Assembly (NCBI GenBank): GCA_002722885.1
Contig: PBNE01000006.1
Location: 85,690-149,689, forward strand
Length of the DNA stretch: 64,000 bases
Direction: 5' to 3'
Source: Rhodospirillaceae bacterium
GTDB lineage: Bacteria; Pseudomonadota; Alphaproteobacteria; SP197
The notes beneath the pieces were generated by a model that made no database searches, was not told where the DNA came from, and was given only the letters and a program-made list of their open reading frames with translations. The first letter of the stretch is position 1, and every line of letters starts with the position of its first letter. Below are positions 29,350 to 37,561 of the stretch, one piece after another. A program made the translations under genes and the position numbers.

Positions 29350-29398
29350 GGTGGTACTCTATCACGCGCAATTGTGGCGTGATGTGGGAGCTGTCACG

Positions 29399-30607
29399 TT
29401 AATCCCGCAGAACGTCACGCAGGCGCCCGGCCATGGTGGCAACCTCTTCGTCGCGCAGGCATTGGGGGTTGACCACCAGTGTTCCCGCCTCGATCTCGCC
29501 AGGTTCGAAGTAGACCGGCGGGTTGCCGGTCTCCAGTTCGATCAGGACCGCTTCCGCGCTGCGTTCGAGTGCAGCTTCGTCGAGGTCAATGGCCAGCATC
29601 GGCACGGGATCGCGCGCCGGGTCGTCCCGTACCGTGATCTGTGCCTTGTTGAGGCCGGCAAGACCTTCGGCTAGGCTGGTGATGCGTTGTGACCAGCTCT
29701 GTCGCATGGCACCGCTCGCGTCGTCTTCGATGGCCAGACGCAGGGCCGTGACCAATCCGGCAATCTCTTCTTTGCCGACCTTGCAGATGCGTCCGATGCC
29801 ATCGCGCGGCATGCCCTGGATGGCATCACGGTCGATCAGCCGGGTCGGCGGGTTCCAGCGGCTGGGTGCGGTATCCATATCGAGATGCTGCATGGCAACC
29901 GACATGATGAGATCGTCACGCCCGGCGATGATGCCCGACGCCTGCGGCCCGGCGATTGCCTTGCCCCCAGAGAAACACACAAGATCTGCGCCTTCCGCGA
30001 TGAAGCGCTTGAGATTGCTCATCGGCGGTAGCTGTCCGGCCGCATCCACGATCACCGGAATGTCATGGGGTTTCATGGCGGCAACCACCTCGGGCAGCGA
30101 AGGCCGGTTGCCCGGCGCCTGCACGTAGTAGACGGCAGCTGTGCGCTCGGTGATGGCGGCGGCATACTCCCAGGGCTCGGCATCACGCACGCCGGCCCCG
30201 GCATAACGGTCGGCCACACCGATCTCGACCAGCGTTGCGCCTGCGGTCCGGACCGCGTGGTCGTACATGTTGCGATGGCTGCGGGCGACGATGATCTCGT
30301 TGTTGAGCCCGGTCGTGTCAGGAAGCCGGTTCATGGCGGCGAGGTCGTGACCCGCGATGCAGGCTGCTGCCGCGAGCATGAGCCCGCTTGCCGCGCCGTT
30401 GCTGACATACCCACTCTCGGCACCGGTAACCTCGGCGATGTAGGCCCCGGTGGCGGCCTGGAGCTCTGCGATGTCGACGCAATGGCGCGAGGCCTCGACC
30501 ATCGCTTCAGCGACCTCCGGCCGCAGCAGGCTGCCGGAAAGGCGCGTCGCCGGCCCCTTGCCATTGATGATCGGCGTGACGCCGAGGTGGTGGAAGACCG
30601 TGCTCAT
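29399..30607 (-). CDS. SelA-like PLP-dependent enzyme (aminotransferase class V fold)
   Basis: A 402-residue PLP enzyme of the SelA/DgaE-like group. Lys216 in CFSGGKAIAGPQASG is the predicted Schiff-base lysine and Asp188 in IPVIVDAAGQ the pyridine-nitrogen contact. Members near SelA include D-glucosaminate-6-phosphate ammonia-lyase; no SelB, SelD or selenocysteine tRNA was seen, so a metabolic lyase is favoured over selenocysteine synthesis. Its start overlaps the stop of the flavin amine oxidase gene, and an SDR lies upstream of that, suggesting a three-gene catabolic operon for an amino sugar or amino acid. Confidence 0.8.
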   Translation of the reverse strand: MSTVFHHLGVTPIINGKGPATRLSGSLLRPEVAEAMVEASRHCVDIAELQAATGAYIAEVTGAESGYVSNGAASGLMLAAAACIAGHDLAAMNRLPDTTGLNNEIIVARSHRNMYDHAVRTAGATLVEIGVADRYAGAGVRDAEPWEYAAAITERTAAVYYVQAPGNRPSLPEVVAAMKPHDIPVIVDAAGQLPPMSNLKRFIAEGADLVCFSGGKAIAGPQASGIIAGRDDLIMSVAMQHLDMDTAPSRWNPPTRLIDRDAIQGMPRDGIGRICKVGKEEIAGLVTALRLAIEDDASGAMRQSWSQRITSLAEGLAGLNKAQITVRDDPARDPVPMLAIDLDEAALERSAEAVLIELETGNPPVYFEPGEIEAGTLVVNPQCLRDEEVATMAGRLRDVLRD

Positions 30608-31896
30608 GTCGGGTTCCCTGATGTTGAAAGCGTATCGCGTACTCGTTGCGCCGCAGCTTCGCCGCTCCGTGCCGCGCCGTCCATGTTCGACGTCCAGGTG
30701 TAGTCGCCACAGAAGTGGATCGCACCGCAGGAGGCCTTGAGCACCTCCTCGTCGGCCATGCGGCCCGCGTGCCTGTGCGGCAGCGCGTGACGCCAGCGTT
30801 TGAAGCCGATGTGGTGGACGCGGTCCGCCAGCTCCGGAAAGGCGGCTGCAAAGGAGCGCCAGGCGCCCGACCGGATCGATGCGGGATCGTCATCCCACAC
30901 CACGCGAGCGTGGCTGTCGTGTATGTAGGCGTGAAAGCAGCCGCCGTCGCGTGCAATGTCGCCGGGTGTCCGGAGGACGTAGTCGTTCGAGCAGTAGATC
31001 GCGCTGTGGCGTGACGGCACCAGCGGGAGAGGTTCGACTGTCTGTCCTTCGGGCAGCACACTGATCGGCGTGGCGATGTTGCAGCCATAACGCACACGGG
31101 ACAGCGCCTTGACCTTGGCCGGCGGCAGATGGCGGATCACGTCGCGGGCCACGGTGCCGGGCAGGGCGCTGATGACATGACGGGCTTCGATGGTGCGGTC
31201 ACCTGACGGGCCTTCGACGACGACACGACACAGCCCTTCAGATTCCTCGACCGCGATCACCAGGGTTTCGGTTTCGATGGTCGCCCCGGATGCTTTGGCC
31301 AGAGCCCGGGTGAAGGTGTTCGTTCCGCCCTTGAACACGACCTCGCCACGATTGCTGCGGGGAACCTGCTCGGTCGTGAAAGGTGTGACCCGCTGATCGC
31401 CCCAGACCAGCATCAGGCCGTGCAGCGATGTCTCCATGTTGGAGGCGAACAGGAGTTGGCCGCACCACAGTTCGAAATAGTCGTGAACGCTGTCAGGCGC
31501 ACCCTCGAGCCACTCCGCCACGGTCAGTCCGTCAAGCTCCGCCGCGTCGGCAGGCCGTGGCCGTGCCATCTCGTCGTTGAGTTTCTCCAGCCAGGGCGCA
31601 AGGGCACGCTTCAGGTCGTCGTTGCCCGCGACCCTTGACGAGTCCGAATGAAAGCCGCTGGGGATGAGATCAAGATCGAGTTCGTCGGCCAGCTCGAAAA
31701 CCTTGAGCTTGTCGTTGCTGACATACTGCGCTGCGAAGTTGGCCCAGCTTCCATCATCGAACTGTTGCGAAAGCGTGCGCCCGCCAACATGGCTGTCGGC
31801 GTCGATCACGATGACATCGAGATCCCGCAGGCGGTAGGCCGCCGTCAGGCCTGCAACACCGGCACCGAGAACGGCCACGTCATAGGGAGAGCTCAT
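30604..31896 (-). CDS. FAD-dependent amine oxidase
   Basis: Flavin monoamine oxidase family protein, about 430 residues from the ATG at 31896 (AGGA eight bases upstream). The N-terminal dinucleotide fold is VAVLGAGVAGLTAAYRL followed by the Asp of VIDADSHVGG that binds the ribose. The C-terminal block HFCGDYTWTSNMDGAARSGEAAAQRV is the conserved FAD-contacting segment. It would oxidise a primary or secondary amine to an imine. It overlaps the SelA-like gene by four bases and follows the SDR gene by ten. Confidence 0.9.
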   Translation of the reverse strand: MSSPYDVAVLGAGVAGLTAAYRLRDLDVIVIDADSHVGGRTLSQQFDDGSWANFAAQYVSNDKLKVFELADELDLDLIPSGFHSDSSRVAGNDDLKRALAPWLEKLNDEMARPRPADAAELDGLTVAEWLEGAPDSVHDYFELWCGQLLFASNMETSLHGLMLVWGDQRVTPFTTEQVPRSNRGEVVFKGGTNTFTRALAKASGATIETETLVIAVEESEGLCRVVVEGPSGDRTIEARHVISALPGTVARDVIRHLPPAKVKALSRVRYGCNIATPISVLPEGQTVEPLPLVPSRHSAIYCSNDYVLRTPGDIARDGGCFHAYIHDSHARVVWDDDPASIRSGAWRSFAAAFPELADRVHHIGFKRWRHALPHRHAGRMADEEVLKASCGAIHFCGDYTWTSNMDGAARSGEAAAQRVRDTLSTSGNPT

Positions 31897-31906
31897 CGGG
31901 TCCGTC

Positions 31907-32674
31907 CTATTTGATGCAGTAGCCGCCATCAACCATCAGGCTTTGGCCCGTGACATAGGCCGAGGCATCGGAGGCCAGGAACACGACGGGATCGGCGAAC
32001 TCCTCGATCCGGCCGCGCCGTCCCAGGGGAGTCAGGTTGCGGACCTCGTCCTCCAGGTCACCCTCGCCGGGATTGACGTCTCCCGCCGGTGGCAGGTGTT
32101 CGGTGTAGCCTGGGTTCATGGTGTTGACGCGGATGTTGTCGGGCCCCCACTCGACCGCGAGGTTTCGGGCCAGCTGACCCAGGGCGCCCTTGGCCGTGGC
32201 CACAGTGACCAGCCCGGCATAACCCACGACGCTGGAGTTCGAGGCAATGAAAACAATGGAGCCGCCGCCACGCTCGCGCATGGGCCGGTAGGCAGCCTGG
32301 CACATGAAAAAGTAGCCGGTGAGCTCGATGTCGAGGCAGGTGCGCCACATCTCCTCGCTGACCTCGGCCGCGTCGGTGTGGAGATTGCTGGCCGCGTTGC
32401 AGACCAGAATGTCGAGTCGGCCCGTGGCCTCCAGCGCTGCAACGATCAGATCGTCACAGGCAGCCCGCTCTGTGATGTCGGCAACATGATGCGATGCCCT
32501 GCCACCGGCATCGCGAATCTCGGCGGCTGTGGCGGCGCAGGTTTCCGGGGTGCGGGCGTTGGTCACCACATGGGCGCCGGCGGCTCCCAGCCCGAGGGCG
32601 GCGGCCTTGCCCAATCCTCGACCGGAACCGGTGACGACCGCTGTGCGCCCCGTCAGATCAAATGGCTGCCACAT
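31907..32674 (-). CDS. Short-chain dehydrogenase/reductase lacking the catalytic Tyr
   Basis: Classical SDR fold, 255 residues. The cofactor motif TGSGRGLG (residues 15-22) is intact. At the active site the Y-x3-K motif should be at 158-162; Lys162 is present but residue 158 is Val, and the usual NNAG is replaced by CNAAS (residues 92-96). Ser residues near 145-148 are present. The family normally oxidises or reduces alcohols and ketones, but this copy may be inactive, use another residue, or have a binding role. It heads the SDR, amine oxidase, SelA-like run. Confidence 0.9.
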   Translation of the reverse strand: MWQPFDLTGRTAVVTGSGRGLGKAAALGLGAAGAHVVTNARTPETCAATAAEIRDAGGRASHHVADITERAACDDLIVAALEATGRLDILVCNAASNLHTDAAEVSEEMWRTCLDIELTGYFFMCQAAYRPMRERGGGSIVFIASNSSVVGYAGLVTVATAKGALGQLARNLAVEWGPDNIRVNTMNPGYTEHLPPAGDVNPGEGDLEDEVRNLTPLGRRGRIEEFADPVVFLASDASAYVTGQSLMVDGGYCIK

Positions 32675-32737
32675 TGTTGCACCGTCCTTGCCCGTTGTTG
32701 TCCCGGTCAGTATGAACGGCCCGGCAGCGGCCTGTCA

Positions 32738-33820
32738 TCACAGCAGGGCGAACTGGTCTGTGTCGGCGGCCGGTTTGATGAATCGGTTCGTGTCGATCTC
32801 CCAGCTCCGCTTGTCGAGACTGTAGCGGCGGCAGGCCATGGTGAAGCGACGGGCGACCATGTCGGCGAAGGGACCGGTGCCCTTCAAGCGTTTGCCCCAT
32901 TCGGAATCGTAGTCACGGCCGCCGCGGCAGTCGCGCACCAGCGTCATCACCCGTCCAGCCTTGTCCGGGTAGTGGGCCTCGAGCCATTCCCGGAAAAGGT
33001 CCTTGATCTCCAGCGGCAGACGAAGAAGCACGTAACTTCCCGTCGTCGCGCCGGCATCGGATGCGGCCTGCAGCACATCCTCCATCTCCTGATCGTTCAG
33101 GCCCGGTACGATGGGGGCGAACATCACGCCCACGGGGACACCCGCCCTGGCCAATGCCTCCATGGCCTGCAGCCGCTTGGCCGGTGTCGGCGCTCGAGGC
33201 TCCATACGGCGTGCGAGATCGCGGTCCAGCGTGGTGACGGAGATGTAGGCCCGGGCCAACCGCTGCTTCGCCATCGGTCCCAGAATGTCGGCATCACGTG
33301 CGATCAGCGATGACTTGGTCACGATGCCCACCGGATGTCGGCACTCCTGCAGCACCTCAAGAATCTGGCGTGTGATCCCGTAGCTGCGCTCGATCGGCTG
33401 GTAGGGATCGGTGTTGGTGCCCAGCGCGATCACGCGCGGCCGATAGCCCGGCTTGGCGAGTTCCTGACGCAGAAGCAAGGCAGCATTGGGCTTCATGAGC
33501 AGCTTGGATTCGAAGTCCTGCCCCGGCGACAGTCCCAGCCAGGCATGAGTGGGCCGCGCAAAGCAGTAGACACAGCCGTGTTCGCAGCCGCGATAGGGGT
33601 TGATCGAACGGTCGAACGGAATGTCAGGCGAGCTGTTGCGCGCAATGATCGTGCGGCTCGAATCGATGGAAATCTGGGTGTCGAGCGGTGGCAGGTTGTC
33701 ATCGATCGACCCCCATCCGTCGTCGAACGCCTTGCGCTGGTGCGCTTGGTAGCGTCCGCTCTCGTTGCTGGCGGCACCGCGGCCCTTGCGCTGCAGGAGA
33801 CGTGTCCGTTGTTGATCCAT
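32738..33820 (-). CDS. PA0069-family radical SAM protein (SplB-like)
   Basis: Radical SAM protein of 360 residues, the PA0069 group related to spore photoproduct lyase. The cluster motif C-x3-C-x2-C is Cys79, Cys83, Cys86 in RGCEHGCVYCFARPTH. The N-terminal segment with charged residues precedes the SAM barrel. The substrate is unproven; relatedness to SplB suggests a DNA-lesion role. That is strengthened here by a perfect alphaproteobacterial SOS box 23-37 bases upstream of the ATG, which has AGGA five bases before it. Confidence 0.88.
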   Translation of the reverse strand: MDQQRTRLLQRKGRGAASNESGRYQAHQRKAFDDGWGSIDDNLPPLDTQISIDSSRTIIARNSSPDIPFDRSINPYRGCEHGCVYCFARPTHAWLGLSPGQDFESKLLMKPNAALLLRQELAKPGYRPRVIALGTNTDPYQPIERSYGITRQILEVLQECRHPVGIVTKSSLIARDADILGPMAKQRLARAYISVTTLDRDLARRMEPRAPTPAKRLQAMEALARAGVPVGVMFAPIVPGLNDQEMEDVLQAASDAGATTGSYVLLRLPLEIKDLFREWLEAHYPDKAGRVMTLVRDCRGGRDYDSEWGKRLKGTGPFADMVARRFTMACRRYSLDKRSWEIDTNRFIKPAADTDQFALL

Positions 33821-33842
33821 TGTTCCTCACGAATTGGGTAAA

Positions 33843-33857
33843 GAACAATAGAAGAAC
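33843..33857 (-). promoter_or_regulatory. Predicted LexA (SOS) box upstream of the radical SAM gene
   Basis: On the minus strand the sequence GTTCTTCTATTGTTC is an exact match to GTTC-N7-GTTC, the direct-repeat LexA operator known from alphaproteobacteria. It lies 23 bases upstream of the start codon of the SplB-like gene at 33820, overlapping the expected promoter. It is also near the divergent glycosyltransferase gene at 33916, though that gene reads away from it. Confidence 0.72.
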
Positions 33858-33915
33858 AAATCATAATGTTGCAAGCAGGATGGGCGGCGACCCCCAAAGC
33901 TTTATGATCGCTGTC

Positions 33916-34596
33916 ATGATCCGGCTCTCCGTCATCGTCCCGACCCTGAATGCGGCAGCGTTCCTTGAGGAAACGCTGGCGCCGGTCTGTGCTGCCACAA
34001 CCCTAATTCCTGAGGTTCTTGTTGTGGATGGCGGCTCGGCCGATGGAACCTGTACGCTGGCCGAAGAACTGGATGTGCAGTTTCTTGAAGCCGAACGCGG
34101 CCGGGGTCACCAGCTTGCTGCCGGGGCGGCCGCAGTCGATGCACCATGGCTGCTCTTTCTCCATGGCGACACACGACTCCAGAGGGGTTGGGACACTGTG
34201 GCGTCGGCGTTCATTACAGATCCCGCCAATGCAGAGAGGGCTGCTGTGTTTCACCTGCGGTTCGATGATCTGTCGCCCGCAGCGCAGCGAGTTGCGCGGA
34301 TCGCAGCATGGCGCAGCCGCCGCCTGGGCCTGCCCTATGGTGATCAGGGCCTGCTGATCTCCCGGACATTCTACGAGTCGCTCGGCGGTTTCCGAACTAT
34401 CCCGATCATGGAGGATGTCGACATCGTACGCCGCATCGGCCGTCACCGCCTGGTGACGCTTGATGGTGAGGCCATCACCAGTGCCCGGCGCTACCGCCGG
34501 ACGGGTTACACAGCGCGTATGCTGCTTAATCTGCTTTGCCTCGCGTCCTACTTTGCCGGTGTGCCGCCCCGCTGGCTTGTGAGGCTCTACGGATGA
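33916..34596 (+). CDS. Family 2 glycosyltransferase, TIGR04283 type
   Basis: GT-A fold glycosyltransferase of 226 residues. The donor-binding motif is LSVIVPTLNAAAFLEETL, with VVDGGSADGT and the DxD-like LHGDTRL. It matches the TIGR04283 group (rSAM/selenodomain-associated transferase 2). ATGs at 33904 and 33916 are both possible. Its stop overlaps the start of the following TIGR04282 gene by four bases, a pairing common in bacteria. The acceptor is unknown; a secreted polysaccharide or arsenosugar-like product has been proposed for related clusters. Confidence 0.87.
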   Translation: MIRLSVIVPTLNAAAFLEETLAPVCAATTLIPEVLVVDGGSADGTCTLAEELDVQFLEAERGRGHQLAAGAAAVDAPWLLFLHGDTRLQRGWDTVASAFITDPANAERAAVFHLRFDDLSPAAQRVARIAAWRSRRLGLPYGDQGLLISRTFYESLGGFRTIPIMEDVDIVRRIGRHRLVTLDGEAITSARRYRRTGYTARMLLNLLCLASYFAGVPPRWLVRLYG

Positions 34597-35204
34597 GGCC
34601 TCAGCAGCATGTCGTCGTGATGGCGCGGCGTCCCGAGTGGGGCAGGGTGAAGACGCGCCTGGCTGCCGACCTCGGCGATAATGCGGCGCTCGCTCTTTAT
34701 CGCCGCTTGTTGTGCAGCACGTTGCGTTGTCTTGCCCGCGATGAACGGTGGATCACCGTAATCGCTGCAACGCCGCCTGATGCAGCCCGGGGCCGCGAAC
34801 CCTGGACCCGGGGTCTGCCCGCAATCGCACAGGTCGGCGGCGGGTTGGGCGAACGCATGCAGGCGGCTTTCGACGCCATGCCGCCGGGTCCTGTGGTCAT
34901 GGTGGGCAGCGACATCCCGGATCTTCGGAGCCGGCATGTGGCGAGGGCGTTCCGTGCCCTCAAGCATCATGACGCCGTGTTCGGCCCTGCGCTGGATGGC
35001 GGCTACTGGCTGATCGGTGTGTCAGAGAAACTGCGCCAAAGGCCGCTGTTCTCAGAGGTCTGCTGGTCGACGGCCGATGCCTTGAACGACACGCTCCAGG
35101 GCTTGCCGCCATGGGCCAAGGTGGCCATGGTAGATCGCTTGGGTGATATCGACACCTCAGACGATCTCGAACGCTGGCGCCGCAGAGCCTCCAGCCGGCG
35201 ATGA
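34593..35204 (+). CDS. TIGR04282 / DUF2064 nucleotidyltransferase-like transferase
   Basis: A 203-residue DUF2064 protein with a nucleotide-diphospho-sugar transferase fold. It shows VVVMARRPEWGRVKTRLAADLG (N-terminal nucleotide loop with the basic KTRL), VMVGSDIPDLRSRHV and the acidic DGGYWLIG motif. It is the TIGR04282 partner of the preceding TIGR04283 transferase and is translationally coupled to it through an ATGA overlap. Biochemical function is not established for this family. Confidence 0.87.
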   Translation: MRPQQHVVVMARRPEWGRVKTRLAADLGDNAALALYRRLLCSTLRCLARDERWITVIAATPPDAARGREPWTRGLPAIAQVGGGLGERMQAAFDAMPPGPVVMVGSDIPDLRSRHVARAFRALKHHDAVFGPALDGGYWLIGVSEKLRQRPLFSEVCWSTADALNDTLQGLPPWAKVAMVDRLGDIDTSDDLERWRRRASSRR

Positions 35205-35223
35205 CGATGAACTGGACACGATC

Positions 35224-36489
35224 ATGAGTGACGTCGCAGCAAGTCCGGCCCCGGCTGATGGCGTGCCGGATGGCCCCTCGGCCTGGCGCGTGGCCCTGGC
35301 GTCCCTGCTCTTGATCTCCTGCGGCATGGGGATCGAGTACCTGCTGTGGTCCAACGTCAAGACCATCTCCGATGACATGGGTTGGTCGCGCGGCACCACT
35401 TCAGCAGCTTATGCGCTGGAGATGCTGGGCACCGGGATCGGCGGAATTTTCATGGGCCGATTGTGCGATCGCTCGGGCGCAGTCCTGGTTGTCCTGATCG
35501 GCGCGATGATGATTCCTGCGGGCGCTCTGGTACTGACTCACGTCACAGAACCCTGGCAGTTCTGTTTGATCTTTGGCCTGATGATCGGATTTCTGGGCAA
35601 CGCCACCCTGTTTGCCCCGCTGATCACGACAGCGACACGCTGGTTCAATCGCAATCGTGGGCTAGCCGTTGCCGTGGTCGCCTCGGGCCAGGGAATTGCC
35701 GGGGCGATATGGCCGGCAGTTTTTGACTATCTCATCGAACTCTATGGCTGGCGCGGGTCACTCTTTATCTACGGCCTGTTTGCCATGGTGACGATGCCGC
35801 CTCTAGTGCTCCTGCTGAAGGGGCGTCCGCCCGGCTGGTCGACCCTGGAAAACGAGCGCAAGCACGCGCGCAGCAGGGGTCTTCGTTTCGGCTCGCTGGC
35901 TGAAAATGTCCCACTGGCGTTGTTGTGTGCTGCCATTGCCTGCTGTTGCATCGCCATGGCGATGCCGCTTTTGCATGTCGCCTCCCACGCGCAGGACGTC
36001 GGCTACACCCGCACCCAGGGCGCTTTTCTGCTGACGTGGATCATGGCGCTGTCCTTCATCGGTCGGCTGGGGCTGGGATTTTTCGCCGACACCATCGGCG
36101 GCCTGCGCGCGATGCTGGTCGGATCCGGACTTCAGGCACTCGGCATCCTGGTCATGGTGCCGTTCGACAGTCTGTGGGTGCTTTATCTCGGGGCCACCGT
36201 GTTCGGCATCGGATTCGGTGGCCTTGTGCCGATGTATGCTGTGGCATTGCGATCGATCTATCCGCCTCACAGCATCGGCTGGCGTGTCGGTGCGATCTTC
36301 CTGTTCGGCGCCATCGGGATGGCCGTCGGTGGTCAGATGGCCGGGTCGTTTTTTGATTACGCTGGCACTTATCGATGGGCCTTCCTTGTCGGATTTGGCT
36401 TCAATGTCGTGAACCTCTTCCTGATCGTCGCGGTCATGATCATCACCCGCGGGCCGCGCCGGGGGCCTGCGACTGAGGTCTTTGCCTGA
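35224..36489 (+). CDS. MFS transporter (monocarboxylate/OFA-like)
   Basis: Major facilitator with 12 predicted helices, 421 residues from the ATG at 35224. A 20-residue disordered N-terminus precedes helix 1. The loop after helix 2 (FMGRLCDRSGAVLVV) is the MFS motif A variant, and the central loop between helices 6 and 7 is rich in Lys and Arg. The general shape resembles OFA/MCT-type carriers for organic acids. The substrate is unknown. It follows the TIGR04282 gene by 19 bases, so it may be part of that transcript. Confidence 0.85.
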   Translation: MSDVAASPAPADGVPDGPSAWRVALASLLLISCGMGIEYLLWSNVKTISDDMGWSRGTTSAAYALEMLGTGIGGIFMGRLCDRSGAVLVVLIGAMMIPAGALVLTHVTEPWQFCLIFGLMIGFLGNATLFAPLITTATRWFNRNRGLAVAVVASGQGIAGAIWPAVFDYLIELYGWRGSLFIYGLFAMVTMPPLVLLLKGRPPGWSTLENERKHARSRGLRFGSLAENVPLALLCAAIACCCIAMAMPLLHVASHAQDVGYTRTQGAFLLTWIMALSFIGRLGLGFFADTIGGLRAMLVGSGLQALGILVMVPFDSLWVLYLGATVFGIGFGGLVPMYAVALRSIYPPHSIGWRVGAIFLFGAIGMAVGGQMAGSFFDYAGTYRWAFLVGFGFNVVNLFLIVAVMIITRGPRRGPATEVFA

Positions 36490-36760
36490 GGACAGCAACG
36501 ACAGCATTGTCTGTGTCGGAAACCGGATAGTTTATGGTCCGAGATATGGCGTCCGGTTGGTGCCATCCTTGGAACAGCTTCTGAGGTGCACTGTCAGGGT
36601 CCGGGAAGCCCCCGCATTACGAGGGGTCGAATTTTTGAGGTGTTCCTTCGGGGCAACGAGCGCTGACACGAGGTTCCTGCAAGGGACCAAGGTGGTGTGT
36701 GCAGGGGCTTCTTGATCGTTATGCCGGAATGGTCCGGCCAACTGGGAAGTACGATCAGAC
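36490..36760 (+). other. Intergenic leader with inverted repeat before the TauA-like remnant
   Basis: A 271-base stretch between the MFS gene and the TauA-like remnant with no credible ORF. It contains CCTGCA (36676-36681) and TGCAGG (36700-36705) as an inverted repeat with an 18-base spacer, and a CCCC/GGGG pair around 36617-36636. No known riboswitch pattern was recognised. Confidence 0.35.
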
Positions 36761-37561
36761 ATGAATCTAACGAAACTGGTTCTTGGCGCTGCCGCTGGCG
36801 CCATGGCTCTGGTGGGTGGCACGGCTGCTACTCTGGAAGGACACGATGACACCATCACGGCGGCTTATTTCCTGGAGTGGCCCACAGCCAACCAGGTTGC
36901 CCAGCTCGAAAAGACCTATGACGAGGCGCTCGGCGTCGACCTGGAATGGCGTGCTTTCGGCAATGGCAACGAAATGACTCAGGCCACGGTGTCGGGCGAT
37001 GTTCACATTGCCTACAGCTAGGGATTTGTTCCCTTTGTTGTGGGTGCCTCCAATGGCGCGCCGCTCAAGCTCGTCGGCATTGCCGTGACCTATGCCGACA
37101 ACGACCTCTGCATCATCCGTGACGACTCCGTTATCACGCAGGAGAACGCTTCGGAGCTCGAAGGCATGAAGGTCGCCACGCCGATCGGCAACGTGACCCA
37201 CTACAAGCTGCTCCGCACGCTCGATCACCTTGACGTCGATGTGAACAAGGTCGATCTCGTCCAGATGAATCCGGCTGACGGTGCTGTTGCGCTTATTCGT
37301 GGGGATGTTGTGATGGCCTGCGGCTTCGGTGGCGCACTTGACCGTATGCGCACGGTCGGTTCGCCGCTCATGACCAGCGCTGAGCAGGAAGCCATCGGCA
37401 TCAACACCTTCGACATCGTGACCGTGACCGATGACTTTGCCGCCGAACATCCCGACCTTGTCGCGAAGTTCATGGAAGTCACCGAAGCGGCCAACAATGC
37501 CTACAAGGCTGATCCCGTGGAAGGGCAAGGGCTGATAGTTCAGCTTCTGGCTGGCCAGTAA
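36761..37561 (+). pseudogene. TauA-like ABC substrate-binding protein remnant with in-frame TAG
   Basis: Homologous to periplasmic binding proteins of the taurine/sulfonate/nitrate type. A normal signal peptide (residues 1-22) is followed by YFLEWPTANQVAQLEK. The frame is interrupted at 37019-37021 by TAG after HIAYS, where homologues typically read SQG; translation would resume in the same frame with GFVPFVVGASNGAPLKLVG. The combined 265 residues are also short: the C-terminal lobe end found in TauA proteins is missing, and the frame stops inside the 3' end of the convergent acyl-CoA synthetase gene. No partner permease or ATPase is adjacent. This is a decayed, orphaned gene. Confidence 0.8.

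Noticed and set aside
29399-30607. Selenocysteine synthase (SelA) as a specific call
   Set aside because: No SelB, SelD or Sec tRNA was seen nearby, and the context with amine oxidase and SDR favours a metabolic lyase.
31943-33313. 456-codon open frame on the plus strand opposite the SDR and radical SAM genes
   Set aside because: GC-rich third-position shadow of two real minus-strand genes; no family signature and it spans an intergenic gap.
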